Assembly (NCBI GenBank): GCA_030148725.1
Contig: JASBSU010000037.1
Coordinates: 1 to 64,000, forward strand
Source of the DNA: Hyphomicrobium sp.
Lineage (GTDB): Bacteria > Pseudomonadota > Alphaproteobacteria > Rhizobiales > Hyphomicrobiaceae
Direction of reading: 5' to 3'
Length of the DNA: 64,000 bases
Shown piece by piece: positions 1 to 8,416 of this stretch. A program made the position numbers and the translations under genes. Position 1 is the stretch's first letter; every line of letters begins with the position of its first letter. The notes beneath the pieces were generated by a model. It was given only the letters and a program-made list of their open reading frames with translations. It ran no database searches and was not told the DNA's origin.

Positions 1-172
1 GGACGGTGACTACCTCGGTGAAAGGGTGCGTATGAGCGGGAATTTCATAGTTCGCAGGAAACCTGAGATAGGCCATGAATACGCCGGGCTTGCTCGGATC
101 ACCAATCACCAGCGCGCTCCGGGCTGCACCTGGAAGCAAAGGCTCCTTCTGCCAAGCGAGGCGATCTGCCTG
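1..172 (-). CDS. Cupin-domain protein, partial (runs off left edge)
   Basis: Read on the minus strand, this stretch translates to a typical small cupin beginning: a GDPSKPG segment followed by RFPANYEIPAHTHP, matching the first metal-binding cupin motif of secreted ChrR/DUF4437-like cupins, whose His residues bind metal. The rest of the barrel lies beyond position 1. I cannot find a convincing ATG, GTG or signal peptide before the conserved part. The frame stays open upstream to about position 300, so the start is undetermined and the gene may be 5'-truncated. It diverges from the PQQ dehydrogenase gene. The family assignment is from motif recognition only. Confidence 0.6.
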
Positions 173-333
173 GCAAATTTCCTGAGCTAATGATCCGGCC
201 GGCGCTGGCCGCTGCGGGCACGTCAGGCAGATTTCCCAATGTGTGTTGGGCTTTTCACCCTTATCGCGGGACGTGTGTGAGTTACGCTCTATCTCAGCGC
301 GCAGGGGCGGAAAAACTTGCCCGGGAGGACGAG

Positions 334-2169
334 ATGCCGATCCCGCTGAAACTCATAGTCTCGGGCGCCGCGTGCGTCCTTGCCTGCGCCACTCACGTCG
401 CCTCGGCGGCAGATGTTGACGACTCACGACTGAGAACAGCTGCCGGAAATCGCTCCGATTGGTTGACCTACGGACGCGACTACGGCCAGCAGCGCTTCTC
501 GCCGCTCGAACAGATCGACGCCCGCACGGTGACGAAGTTAGTGCCGCGGTGGATCTATCAGACCGGGACAGCGGCGACGTTTCAGACGTCGCCCCTTGTC
601 GCCGATGGCGTGATGTATCTGACGACGCCCTTCTCTCATGTCGTGGCATTGGACGCGCGCACTGGCCGCGAGCGCTGGCGCTACGAGCACAAGCGCGCGT
701 CACAAAAGATCTGCTGCGGTCCGGCAAATCGCGGGGCAGCGATAGGCTATGGAAAGGTCTTTGTCGCCACCGTCGACGCCCGACTGGTCGCCCTTGATCA
801 ACGAACCGGAAAGCCCGTTTGGGACGTTGCGCTGGTGGATTCCTCAGGAGAGGCCACTGAGGACAAGAAGGTACTGGCACCGGACGATCCGCTCAACGCA
901 AGGAACATCACGGGGTCGACGGGGGCCGGGGCTGTCGTCGCGCCGCTGGTTTACGATGGCAAGGTCATCGTAGGGATCACGGGAGTGGGCTACGGCCTGC
1001 ACCTCGATAGTCCGCGCGTCGGCGCGCCGCTGGGAGCGGTCGTTGGCGTTGCCGGGCGTTACGGTCAACCCGGCTTCCTCGCAGCCTATGACGCCGCGAG
1101 CGGCAAGCAGATTTGGAAATTCGAAACGACGCAGGAAGGCTGGGAGGGAAGCTTCCGCGCGGAAACAGCGGACGGAATTCCTCTCAACCGAGACGTTGCT
1201 GCTGAGAAAGCCAACCTCCGCAAGTATGCTGACGCGTGGCGCCACGGCGGTGGATCGATCTGGCACGCGCCAGCTGTCGATTCGAAAACCGGCACGCTGT
1301 ATTTCGGCGTCGGAAATCCGTCCCCCCAGGCAGAGGACAGTACGCGGCCGGGCGACAATCTCTACACAGTGGCGCTCGTCGCGCTGAACGCGCGAACTGG
1401 AAAGCTGCTTTGGCACTTTCAGCAAGTCCCGCACGATCGATGGGGTTATGACGTTGCCAGTCCGCCCACGCTTTTTGAAGTCACCGTGGATGGAAAGACG
1501 GTTTCAGCAGTCGGGCAGGCAAGCAAACTCGGCTGGTATTATGTTCACGACCGCCGGAGTGGTGAGCTGCTGTTCAAATCCGACCCCTTCGTGCCGCAGG
1601 CCAACCTCTTCGAACCGCCGACGCCGCAAGGCGTGCGCATCACGCCAGGTCCAGCCGGCGGTTCGAACTGGTCACCCGCATCGCTGGATGCGCAGCGCGG
1701 CATTGTTTACGTCGCTGGAATGCACATTCCGATGATCTACCGAACAGCGGAACTGCCGGCGCAGGGCAATGACCCGGCCGTGCCATATTTCATCATCGAA
1801 CCCGCGCGTGAGGCGAATTGGGGCACGCTGAGCGCGATCGATCTGTCGCGCAAAGGCCGCATCGCATGGCAAACGCGTACGGACGAACCACTGGTCGGTG
1901 GCGTCCTGGCGACCGCGGGCGATCTTGTGTTCACCGGTGAAGGCAACGGGGATTTCTCCGCGTTCGATGCAAGATCAGGAGCCCGCCTATGGAGCTTCAA
2001 TTGCGGCGCGGGTGTCAACGCGCCACCGATAACCTACGAACTCGATGGTCAGCAGTACGTTGCCGTCGCTGCAGGCGGAAGTCAGATCTGGGGTTTCCGC
2101 CAAGGCGGCGCGGTCATCGTCTTCAGTCTGCCGAAAGTCGACGCACAAGAGATCCGCAATGCAGAGTAA
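334..2169 (+). CDS. PQQ-dependent alcohol-type dehydrogenase (quinoprotein)
   Basis: This is a periplasmic quinoprotein of 611 aa that oxidises an alcohol or similar substrate using pyrroloquinoline quinone. The start at 334 follows GGGAGGAC and gives a clear signal peptide (MPIPLKLIVSGAACVLACA...ASA). The upstream extension of the ORF lacks such features. Beta-propeller W-motif repeats run throughout, and the adjacent cysteines in KICCGPANRG match the vicinal disulfide that sits over PQQ in this family. HDRWGYD is the usual conserved loop. No CxxCH haem motif is present, so it needs an external electron acceptor. Its stop overlaps the start of the next gene. The substrate cannot be told from sequence. 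Confidence 0.88.
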   Translation: MPIPLKLIVSGAACVLACATHVASAADVDDSRLRTAAGNRSDWLTYGRDYGQQRFSPLEQIDARTVTKLVPRWIYQTGTAATFQTSPLVADGVMYLTTPFSHVVALDARTGRERWRYEHKRASQKICCGPANRGAAIGYGKVFVATVDARLVALDQRTGKPVWDVALVDSSGEATEDKKVLAPDDPLNARNITGSTGAGAVVAPLVYDGKVIVGITGVGYGLHLDSPRVGAPLGAVVGVAGRYGQPGFLAAYDAASGKQIWKFETTQEGWEGSFRAETADGIPLNRDVAAEKANLRKYADAWRHGGGSIWHAPAVDSKTGTLYFGVGNPSPQAEDSTRPGDNLYTVALVALNARTGKLLWHFQQVPHDRWGYDVASPPTLFEVTVDGKTVSAVGQASKLGWYYVHDRRSGELLFKSDPFVPQANLFEPPTPQGVRITPGPAGGSNWSPASLDAQRGIVYVAGMHIPMIYRTAELPAQGNDPAVPYFIIEPAREANWGTLSAIDLSRKGRIAWQTRTDEPLVGGVLATAGDLVFTGEGNGDFSAFDARSGARLWSFNCGAGVNAPPITYELDGQQYVAVAAGGSQIWGFRQGGAVIVFSLPKVDAQEIRNAE

Positions 2170-3517
2170 TTACCGAATTCGCATTCGGCTGTTGAGCATG
2201 TTGGTTCTCCTGTCCAGCCCACCGCCAGCGTACTCCCAATCGCTGGCGTTGGAACCGATTGCCGAAGGACTGACGGCGCCTCTGCATCTGGAGCAACCAG
2301 CCGACGGTAGCGGGCGCAAGTTTATCGTTCAGCAGGACGGGGTCGTCAAAGTTCTCGACCGCGACAACAAGATTGCTGCCGAGCCATTCCTCGACCTGCA
2401 GGCTCGAATGCGAAAGCTCGAGCAGGACTTCGAGGAACGCGGTCTACTTGGATTTGCGTTGCATCCGGACTTTGCCAAGAACGGCCGCGTGTACGTAAGC
2501 TATGCGGCGCCGTTGCGCCAGGGCGCCCCACAGAACTGGAACTACACGCGTCGCGTTTCCGAATTCTCCACAGCACCGGGCGATCTCAGCAAAGTCGTGC
2601 CTGAAAGCGAGCGGGTCCTCCTTGAGCTCGATTGGCCAAGCCGCAAGCACAACGGTGGAGCGCTCGCCTTCGGACCCGACGGCTTTCTGTATGTCGGGTT
2701 AGGTGACGGCGGTGTGTCGCATGGCGTCGGAGAGAAAATCCGATGGGAAGCGTTCGACGTTCCCGCTGTTGCCCTGAACTGGGATCATCTGGCTCAGGAT
2801 ACCCAATCCTTGTTCGGCAAGATCCTGCGCATCGATGTCGACCACGGCTTTCCCGGCTACGCGGTCCCTCGGGACAACCCGTTTGTCACCGGACCTCAGG
2901 CTGGCATCGGGAAACCGGAGGTATGGGCATCAGGGTTCCGCAATCCATTCCGCTTGGCGTTCGACAGCAAGGACGGCTCCGCCTACGTCACAGCGGTGGC
3001 CGAGACGCTGTGGGAATCGGCATATCGCGTGGCGAACCCCGGCAATTTCGGCTGGCCTCTGCTGGAAGGCACGCATTGCGTCGACAGGTTGAACCCGCGT
3101 CAGCCCCCGAAGGAGTGCGCGAAGACGGACGTTTTGGGTCAACCTCTCCAGTTGCCGGTCGTTGAGTACCCGAACATGCAGGCCTCGCATCCTGATACGA
3201 AACTCGGCATCGAGGGCGTTGGCACAGCGATCACAGGCGCCCGCATGTACCGCGGGAAGGAGATAGAGGATCTGCGCGGCAAGCTCTTGGTTTCGGATTG
3301 GAGCGCCTCTTTCAAGCAACCGTCCGGACAGCTCTTCGTTGCTGAGCCGAATGCGCAGCCGGGTCGGCTTTGGGATTTGAAACGCCTTTTGCAAATTGAC
3401 GCCCGCATCATCAGCCTCGCGGAAGATGCCGACGGCGAAATCTACGTGCTCACGAACGAGACCTTCGGACCCTACGGCACCACCGGCAAGGTATGGCGTC
3501 TCGTCGAAAAGCGATGA
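2159..3517 (+). CDS. PQQ-dependent sugar dehydrogenase (GSDH-like beta-propeller)
   Basis: A secreted six-bladed propeller protein of the glucose/sorbosone dehydrogenase family, about 452 aa. I place the start at the ATG at 2159, which overlaps the upstream dehydrogenase by 11 bp and yields a signal peptide ending near PPPAYSQS. The ORF-track start at 2045 is only upstream read-through. Family motifs are visible in order: ERGLLGFALHPDF, KHNGGALAFGPDGFLYVG and WASGFRNPFRLAFD. These enzymes oxidise aldoses or sugar-derived compounds in the periplasm with PQQ and calcium. The overlap implies translational coupling with the first quinoprotein. No PQQ biosynthesis genes are in the window. Confidence 0.85.
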   Translation: MQSNYRIRIRLLSMLVLLSSPPPAYSQSLALEPIAEGLTAPLHLEQPADGSGRKFIVQQDGVVKVLDRDNKIAAEPFLDLQARMRKLEQDFEERGLLGFALHPDFAKNGRVYVSYAAPLRQGAPQNWNYTRRVSEFSTAPGDLSKVVPESERVLLELDWPSRKHNGGALAFGPDGFLYVGLGDGGVSHGVGEKIRWEAFDVPAVALNWDHLAQDTQSLFGKILRIDVDHGFPGYAVPRDNPFVTGPQAGIGKPEVWASGFRNPFRLAFDSKDGSAYVTAVAETLWESAYRVANPGNFGWPLLEGTHCVDRLNPRQPPKECAKTDVLGQPLQLPVVEYPNMQASHPDTKLGIEGVGTAITGARMYRGKEIEDLRGKLLVSDWSASFKQPSGQLFVAEPNAQPGRLWDLKRLLQIDARIISLAEDADGEIYVLTNETFGPYGTTGKVWRLVEKR

Positions 3518-3887
3518 TGGAATGGTCCGAGCGGGAACTCGACGGTGCGCAGCTTGCCGATCTGGCGGCGGACATACCGTTGACCACACGACGAACTCCC
3601 CACCCAGCAGCTGCCTCGCTGCAGTGGAGCTTTCCAGGGGAAGGCCTCTGTCGACGATCCTTGGCTTTCGATAGCAAACGTAGAGCAGACGCTCGAGACA
3701 ACTTAGCGTCGATGACGTCGGCATCAAGCTGGATGTCCGCAAACTCGGCATCGCGACGGCCGCGACGTCAGATGCGGAGTCGCTTGGACTTAGCTGGATA
3801 GTCAAACAGCATGCTTTATCACCTATCGGGGAGCCGGCCGAAACTGGCTCGACGTGTGCTGATGACCCAGTGCGGCCGCCGCCCTGG
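3518..3887. other. Intergenic region with possible coding remnants
   Basis: No intact gene is convincing here. Two short plus-strand stretches look like decayed coding sequence. One, right after the sugar dehydrogenase, reads MEWSERELDGAQLADL, reminiscent of the N-terminal DNA-binding part of Tn5/IS4-type transposases, but only about 15 residues match. The other, from about 3681, reads SVDDVGIKLDVRKLGIAT and continues open into the antisense of the next gene. Neither is long enough to assign. Confidence 0.3.
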
Positions 3888-4379
3888 TCAGTCCGTGAGA
3901 AATACGAACCGACTAGCCGGCTCCCATATGTAGTCCGAAGTCGCTCGGTAGCCGCGCAGCCAAAGCCTTGTATCCTTCCGTCGCAGATAGAAGCCATTGG
4001 GATATGCGTCGTCGTCCTTGGTCTTCGTGGAGGCGACTGTCAGATAAGGTCCCTCAGACTGGTCTAAGAATTGAAGCCGGAAGTGCGGAGCCAGCTCCAG
4101 CGGGCAGAGATGTAGACCGACGCCTCGAGCTCTGTCGTAGATCTCGACACTTGTGGCGCCCGCCGTCAGACCCAGCTCAGCAACGGTAACCTCTGTTGCA
4201 AGGACCCATTGACTGGTTTCGGAAGTGACAAACGCAGGATCTTCGAACAGAACTTCAGCGTACCTATTCAGGCTGATCCCCGCATCCCGCAGAGACGACA
4301 GTAGCTCTCTCTTACTCCGCCCGCCGCTCTCCAACTTTCTCGCGCGTTCCCGGAACATCCGTCTCTGCTCTTTCCGCAA
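3888..4379 (-). CDS. Hypothetical protein
   Basis: A 163-aa protein of unknown function. The start is TTG at 4379, directly downstream of an in-frame TAA, with an ATG seven codons in as an alternative. The N-terminus is very basic (RKEQRRMFRERARKLE). It is followed by a region with segments such as LCPLELAPHFRLQFLDQ and YPNGFYLRRKDTRLWLRGY, which read as a folded beta-rich domain, and codon use is normal. I recall similar uncharacterised proteins in rhizobial genomes but cannot name a family. It stands alone on the minus strand, convergent with the dehydrogenase pair. Confidence 0.6.
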   Translation of the reverse strand: MRKEQRRMFRERARKLESGGRSKRELLSSLRDAGISLNRYAEVLFEDPAFVTSETSQWVLATEVTVAELGLTAGATSVEIYDRARGVGLHLCPLELAPHFRLQFLDQSEGPYLTVASTKTKDDDAYPNGFYLRRKDTRLWLRGYRATSDYIWEPASRFVFLTD

Positions 4380-4541
4380 GGGTTCGAATTTACCTTCCCA
4401 GCTACCGAAGCACAGGGCAGCTCCTGGCCCATAGCACCGGCGGGCTCACGTCGATTCGCGAGACAGAAACTGCGCTTGCGCAGACGTTCCGGATGGGCGG
4501 AGAGTTCGAGGAGCGGCGGAATTGATCGCCAGCTGCAGGAC

Positions 4542-5114
4542 TCAATGCCGGTAGGGAAACGGCGGATCGAGGGCCAGAATACGCGTTGCGAGCCAGCCCT
4601 TGCTGCGCGCGATCGCCTCGAAATGCACACGGCTGCCCGGCTCGGCACTGAGATAGCCGCAGCCGCGCAGGCACGTGCGATGTAGCCGGATTGAGACGCC
4701 GTCGTCGCGCCGTATGACGCCTTCGCCCTCTCCGGCATCGTAGGACTCGATGATGCCGTGCCCGTCTTCGATCGGCAGCTCCCGATCGTCGTCGCCATGG
4801 CGGCGGCGCTCCAGCGCAATATTAAGATCGCGCAACCGGCGGATTTCCGCCGCATCCGGGGCTGTGGGCACTACCTCGCCGAGCTCCTCAAGTTCGTAGG
4901 TCACCTTCACGCGCTTGCGGGCCCAGAAATGCACGCGGTCGCCGACATTTACCGGTTGCTTGCGGCTAATGAGGGAGAGCATCAGCTGGTGTAGCGCGAC
5001 GCACTCGCCGTCATCGGTGATGATCTTGATGAGGCCACCGTTGCACTCGGTGACGGTGCCCGACATGGGGATGAGCCCGCGCCCATCGTCGCCGCTGTAG
5101 AAGGTGCCATCCAT
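4542..5114 (-). CDS. Cold-shock-domain-like protein
   Basis: A 190-aa protein starting at the ATG at 5114 behind a strong GGAGGT site. The ORF-track extension upstream is not needed. The C-terminal half (about residues 125-190) follows the cold-shock OB-fold pattern: GHGIIESYDAGEGEGVIRRD, then a conserved V-x-LH, a G-SRVHFE strand and KGWLATRILAL. The N-terminal half contains a second, weaker beta-rich unit of the same kind (SGTVTECNGGLIKIITDDG), so it may be a tandem of two OB-like domains that bind single-stranded nucleic acid. Canonical RNP1/RNP2 aromatics are poorly preserved. The binding role is inferred. Confidence 0.55.
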   Translation of the reverse strand: MDGTFYSGDDGRGLIPMSGTVTECNGGLIKIITDDGECVALHQLMLSLISRKQPVNVGDRVHFWARKRVKVTYELEELGEVVPTAPDAAEIRRLRDLNIALERRRHGDDDRELPIEDGHGIIESYDAGEGEGVIRRDDGVSIRLHRTCLRGCGYLSAEPGSRVHFEAIARSKGWLATRILALDPPFPYRH

Positions 5115-5528
5115 GCTCGACCTCCGCACGCATATAAGAGCGACGATAGGTACGCATGATGGCGACCGAGCGGCAATTGCGCCGGAGACGGAAGCGTCAT
5201 CTCCCCCACCGCCCGTCAACTTCCGAGCTGCCGTTCAATTGCGAAGCCGACTCGAAGCCCATCACAGCCACTCACTGGTGCTCAGAGCGTCGAAGACGGC
5301 TTCGCCGAGTTTGCGGTCATCGAGGCAAAGTGGGGAAAGGCAATTTCACCGTTTCTGCCTGGGCCCGCTCTACCTTCGACAGCCGGCGTGTGCCGCCCGA
5401 CGCAATGGGCCAGAAGCGCCCAGCGTCAGACCAAGTCGGGGCGTCTGTTTCTCGGTTAAGAGCAGAAGCAGGGGGCAAAAAAAGGCGTCAACGCGCCGCC
5501 CTTTCCGCGTCATGGCCTGAACGCAACC
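5115..5528. other. Intergenic region without a supported gene
   Basis: About 410 bp upstream of the cold-shock-like gene. ORFs called here on the plus strand (5104..5520, 5156..5707) are arginine/serine-rich and look like spurious high-GC frames. The region probably contains the promoter of the minus-strand gene. I see no RNA gene or clear repeat. Confidence 0.4.
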
Positions 5529-5711
5529 TCAGCCGCAGTAGCCGCCCTCGTCCGCCTGGCGGCCGCGCTTTGCCGCCGCCTCGTCTGCGTCTACCTTGCT
5601 CAGCTCGAGCTTCCCGCTCGACGCGAAGTCCAGCTTCGACCTCGATTCGACGACGCGGCGGACGGCGATGTCGAGCGCCTCATCCAGCGACGGTCGGCTT
5701 GCGTTGAAAAG
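5529..5711 (-). pseudogene. Start-less coding fragment abutting attL
   Basis: The minus-strand frame ending at TGA 5529-5531 encodes LDEALDIAVRRVVESRSK... to ADEGGYCG. Almost every third codon position is G or C, as in real genes of this genome. Going upstream it reads straight into the tRNA-derived att core without any ATG, GTG or TTG in a plausible position. In the unoccupied chromosome it would lie directly downstream of tRNA-Lys. It may be the 3' end of a gene from an earlier integrative element that used the same site, or a small gene with a non-standard start. No function is assigned. Confidence 0.35.
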
Positions 5712-5759
5712 AATGGTGGGTGATGAAGGATTCGAACCTTCGACCCGCTGATTAAGAGT
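5712..5759. repeat. attL core (displaced 3' part of tRNA-Lys)
   Basis: This 48-bp segment is identical to 49937-49984. It covers the tRNA-Lys sequence from the encoded CCA end, through the T arm, to the anticodon loop. It is the original chromosomal 3' end of the tRNA gene, pushed to the left side by integration. It no longer belongs to a complete tRNA. Confidence 0.95.
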
Positions 5760-5788
5760 GCGCGGGGCGTTAACGATTTCAACGGCCG

Positions 5789-5839
5789 GTGAGACTTTGA
5801 CCTCGTCTCGTTAGGGTGCTTTTGGTGTCAAAGTCTCAC
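5789..5839. repeat. 13-bp inverted repeat beside attL, candidate arm-type site or terminator
   Basis: GTGAGACTTTGAC (5789-5801) and GTCAAAGTCTCAC (5827-5839) are perfect inverted repeats separated by 25 bp. The inner copy overlaps the stop codon of the last gene of the leftward operon. It could form a transcript hairpin, but no T-run follows on the minus strand. The AGTCTCAC element recurs in the palindrome beside attR, which favours an integrase or excisionase arm site. Confidence 0.55.
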
Positions 5840-6030
5840 GGGAACGAGTGAGGTTTCGGGGGCGTGCCCGGCGTGATCGTGTAGCCGCAAAGCTTGAGGT
5901 GGTCGACGATGATGCGGGCCGCGTCCATCTTCTCGCGATCGTTGGCGCTGGCATCGCGCGAGCGTGGCCGCATCGACGTTTTGCCAATGGCGAAGGCGAT
6001 TGCAAGCTGCAGCGATTCGTCGGCCGTCAT
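5836..6030 (-). CDS. Small phage protein, last gene of leftward operon
   Basis: A 64-aa protein starting MTADESLQLAIAFAIGK. The ATG overlaps the stop of the upstream gene by four bases (ATGA), which decides the start against the longer ORF-track version. It contains an acidic/basic middle and the segment MDAARIIVDHLKLCGYTI. No family is recognised. Its stop lies within the inverted repeat next to attL. Confidence 0.65.
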   Translation of the reverse strand: MTADESLQLAIAFAIGKTSMRPRSRDASANDREKMDAARIIVDHLKLCGYTITPGTPPKPHSFP

Positions 6031-6371
6031 TGGTCCTTGGCCTGCTCGGCGACCGTCAGAATAGGTGCAACGCGCACAGGCTGCATCGATAGTTCCAGGC
6101 GGCGTTGCTCTAGAGCTCGTTTGTCTAGCTCGTCGCATTCTAGCGGTACGCTGATGATCTCCGCGTTTGTCTGAAATCCTGCCCTGAGTAGGCTGTCAGA
6201 GATGCGCATCTGAATATCTCTGTCGCGCGGAATGAAATCGCGCATCAGGTGCATGACCTCATTCGCAAACCTCAGTGCGCGTCGGTAGCGCGGCGTCTCA
6301 TCCCTCCGCTCTGCAATCATCGTGGCGGTCAACTGCAGTTCTTCCAACTGCTGTCTTTCGCGGTCCGTCAC
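6027..6371 (-). CDS. Small helical phage protein downstream of integrase
   Basis: A 114-aa protein with a GTG start at 6371 that overlaps the integrase stop (GTGA). The longer ORF in the track is antisense-like read-through of the integrase gene. It is rich in charged helices (TDRERQQLEELQLTATMIAERR, RDFIPRDRDIQMRISDSLL). Function is unknown. Its position between integrase and attL and its translational coupling suggest a recombination or early-phase accessory role, which is inference. Confidence 0.65.
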   Translation of the reverse strand: MTDRERQQLEELQLTATMIAERRDETPRYRRALRFANEVMHLMRDFIPRDRDIQMRISDSLLRAGFQTNAEIISVPLECDELDKRALEQRRLELSMQPVRVAPILTVAEQAKDQ

Positions 6372-7597
6372 AGCGCAATCCCCTCTCTTGCCATCCACGC
6401 CGTCAGCTTGGCGATCGCCGCGTCGGCGAGCTCGTTGTTCAGCGCCAGGTAATGCTTGATGACGCTGGTGATATGGTCCGGCGTGTGGCCGGAAATTGCC
6501 GCGATCTCGGGCAATGTGCAACCCGCCATCGCGAGGCGGGTCACGGCCGTGTCGCGGAGATCCTGAAAGCGCAGGAGGTCGATGCCGGGCTGAAAGCGCT
6601 CGGTCTCGCATAGCTCGGGGTAACGCTGCGCCGCCTCGGAGCGTACCTCGCGGAACGCCTTGCGGAAGGCGTCGGCGGTCCAGCGCTTGCCAGTGCGCTC
6701 GTCGATCACCAGCGCCTCGAGGGCGACAATCCCCTTCCCTTTCCAGCGCTCTTTGATCAGCGCCACCCGCGCCTGCAGCTGTGGCGTCATGGGTGCGTCA
6801 ACCAGGGCATGGGTCTTGAACTGCGACAGGGCCAGGCGCTGCTGCTCGAAGATCCGGGGCGGCATCTCGAGCACGTCGCCCTGGCGCTGGCCAGAATGCA
6901 ATGCGATGACGACGGCATCGCCGACGGACTGCAGCCCGAGGCCGGGATCGGTCAGGCGGCGCATGGTGTCGGCCGTCTTGATGAAAGCTTCGACCTTCGC
7001 CGGCGACCAGAAGGCAACGCGGGCGTCGACCACGGGCAGCTTGAGCTTGAATGCCGGATTGAGTTCGATCCACTCGAGGTCGGTGCCGAACGTCAGCATG
7101 GCCCGAACGGCGGCGATGATACCGTTCGCCATCGCGTGCCCGCGCTCGTCGTACTGCTGGCGCCAGTAGCCCTTGAGGTTGGCGCGTCCGAGCGCCCGCA
7201 CGGGCACGTCCGCCATCGTCGCGGGGTTGTCGTCGTCTTCGGGATCGCAGGGTGATGCGAGGAACAGCTCGAGCTTGTTGGTGTAGTCCGACCGAGTGCG
7301 CTCGCCGAGGCGACGAAACTCCGGCGACTTGTACCAGAGATCCGCGAGCAGCCGGCATGAGCGCGGCACCTTCCTCGGCGCCTGGCGCGGCCGTGTGCCG
7401 CTGCCATCGCGCGCGCGCCAGTCCTCGACTTCCTTGTTGATGGCGATCGCGGCGTTGATGGCGTCGCCGTAATTGAGCCAGTTGCCCTGGGCGTCTTTGA
7501 GGTCGCGCCCCTTCCATTTCAGTTTGCGCAGCTTAGGTCCGGGCACCCAGCGAGGGCGGCCGTCGCGCCAGCAGAAATAGGGCGGGAGGCGTTTCAT
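6368..7597 (-). CDS. int: Tyrosine-type site-specific integrase
   Basis: A 409-aa phage integrase that joins attP with the tRNA-Lys attB and, with a directionality factor, excises the phage. An N-terminal arm-binding-like region is followed by a SAM-like core-binding domain (about residues 85-185) and the catalytic domain. Visible catalytic elements are HSGQRQGDVL (first Arg), the FQDLRDTAVTRL box (second Arg) and GHTPDHITSVIKHY (His and the nucleophile Tyr). The usual His of the HxxR box is Gln here (QDLR). The gene sits about 610 bp from attL with two small genes between them. It overlaps both neighbours by four bases, so it is expressed as part of the long leftward operon. Confidence 0.93.
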   Translation of the reverse strand: MKRLPPYFCWRDGRPRWVPGPKLRKLKWKGRDLKDAQGNWLNYGDAINAAIAINKEVEDWRARDGSGTRPRQAPRKVPRSCRLLADLWYKSPEFRRLGERTRSDYTNKLELFLASPCDPEDDDNPATMADVPVRALGRANLKGYWRQQYDERGHAMANGIIAAVRAMLTFGTDLEWIELNPAFKLKLPVVDARVAFWSPAKVEAFIKTADTMRRLTDPGLGLQSVGDAVVIALHSGQRQGDVLEMPPRIFEQQRLALSQFKTHALVDAPMTPQLQARVALIKERWKGKGIVALEALVIDERTGKRWTADAFRKAFREVRSEAAQRYPELCETERFQPGIDLLRFQDLRDTAVTRLAMAGCTLPEIAAISGHTPDHITSVIKHYLALNNELADAAIAKLTAWMAREGIAL

Positions 7598-7899
7598 TTT
7601 TTGGCGCTCGCGGGCTGGTCGCCCTCCGCGCGGGGCGCCGGTTGCGGCGGGTCGCCTTGCTCCAGAGCGGCTTCGCCGCTGGTATATGTGAGGGCTGCCG
7701 GAAGCAGCACACCATAGGCGGCACGTGCAAACGCACGCTGCACAACCCCGGCCATGAAACTTTTCCCGCCTGACCGGCCTTTTGTGAGGATCTCGTTGGG
7801 GATGCGGCAGTGGTCGCGCAGCAGTCGGTGCTGTTCCTCGATTAATCGCATGATCTCGAGGCTTGCGTTATCTGGCGGGAGCGGAACCAGCTTGCTCAT
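7594..7899 (-). CDS. Hypothetical phage protein
   Basis: A 101-aa protein overlapping the integrase start by four bases. An N-terminal helical segment (NASLEIMRLIEEQHRLLRDH) is followed by TKGRSGGKSFMAGVV, which superficially recalls a nucleotide-binding loop, but no other NTPase motif is present and the protein is too short. The C-terminus is a disordered Pro/Gln/Glu tail. Function is unknown. Confidence 0.6.
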   Translation of the reverse strand: MSKLVPLPPDNASLEIMRLIEEQHRLLRDHCRIPNEILTKGRSGGKSFMAGVVQRAFARAAYGVLLPAALTYTSGEAALEQGDPPQPAPRAEGDQPASAKK

Positions 7900-7902
7900 G
7901 TC

Positions 7903-8160
7903 TCAACCTTCGCGCGCGAGTCGTTCGCACGTCAAGCTCTGCTCGGCCAGCGCGGCCTGGAAGGCGGCGCGCTGGTCGGCGTTCTCCTGCAGGATCTCGG
8001 CGACGTGCTGCAGGCACCGCCGCTGGCTCTCGGGCGGCAGCTGCTTGACGAGCTCGTGGACCTGAAAAGTGATCGTGAGCTCGGCCGCGCCATCGGTGAG
8101 GGTCGGCTGCCAGGCGCGGCGCAGGAAGCGCGGCAGCAGGCGGAATGTCACGCTGCCCAT
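7903..8160 (-). CDS. Hypothetical phage protein
   Basis: An 85-aa protein in the leftward operon with only a few bases between its neighbours. It has a basic beta-like N-terminus (TFRLLPRFLRRAW) and a long amphipathic helix (QRRCLQHVAEILQENADQRAAFQAAL) that may dimerise. No family is recognised. Confidence 0.6.
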   Translation of the reverse strand: MGSVTFRLLPRFLRRAWQPTLTDGAAELTITFQVHELVKQLPPESQRRCLQHVAEILQENADQRAAFQAALAEQSLTCERLAREG

Positions 8161-8161
8161 G

Positions 8162-8413
8162 TTATTCCTTGAACTCCTGCAGCGCCTCGAGCGCCTTCAA
8201 CTGATGGGAGACGTTGCCTTCGCCGATCGCCGCAAAGGCATGGTCGAGTTCGTAGCCCATCAAAGCTATCGCCGGCTGCATGTTGACGCGGACGGCGTAT
8301 CTCGATCCGGACGCCTTAGTCGCTCGAGCGAGCTCAACCTCAGTGCGGCTGTAGCGCTCGCGGATGACGGCAACGCGCGCAATCTCGCGAGCCAATCGTT
8401 CCGGCAGGTTCAT
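8162..8413 (-). CDS. Hypothetical phage protein
   Basis: An 83-aa mostly helical protein (ERLAREIARVAVIRERYSRTEVEL) placed a few bases upstream of the next leftward gene. It contains the central segment RYAVRVNMQPAIALMGYEL. No family is recognised, and its role can only be described as early-operon accessory. Confidence 0.6.
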   Translation of the reverse strand: MNLPERLAREIARVAVIRERYSRTEVELARATKASGSRYAVRVNMQPAIALMGYELDHAFAAIGEGNVSHQLKALEALQEFKE

Positions 8414-8416
8414 CGG

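Noticed and set aside
3518-3700. IS4/Tn5-type transposase remnant after the sugar dehydrogenase
   Set aside because: Only about 15 residues resemble the family N-terminus. There are no inverted repeats or further transposase sequence, so I kept it as a note only.
5104-5707. Plus-strand ORFs upstream of attL
   Set aside because: They are antisense to or upstream of the better supported minus-strand genes and have compositional signatures of random high-GC frames.
7594-7899. P-loop NTPase call for the small gene next to integrase (GRSGGKSF)
   Set aside because: The motif does not fit GxxxxGK[ST] in a strand-loop-helix context, and the protein is too short for an NTPase.
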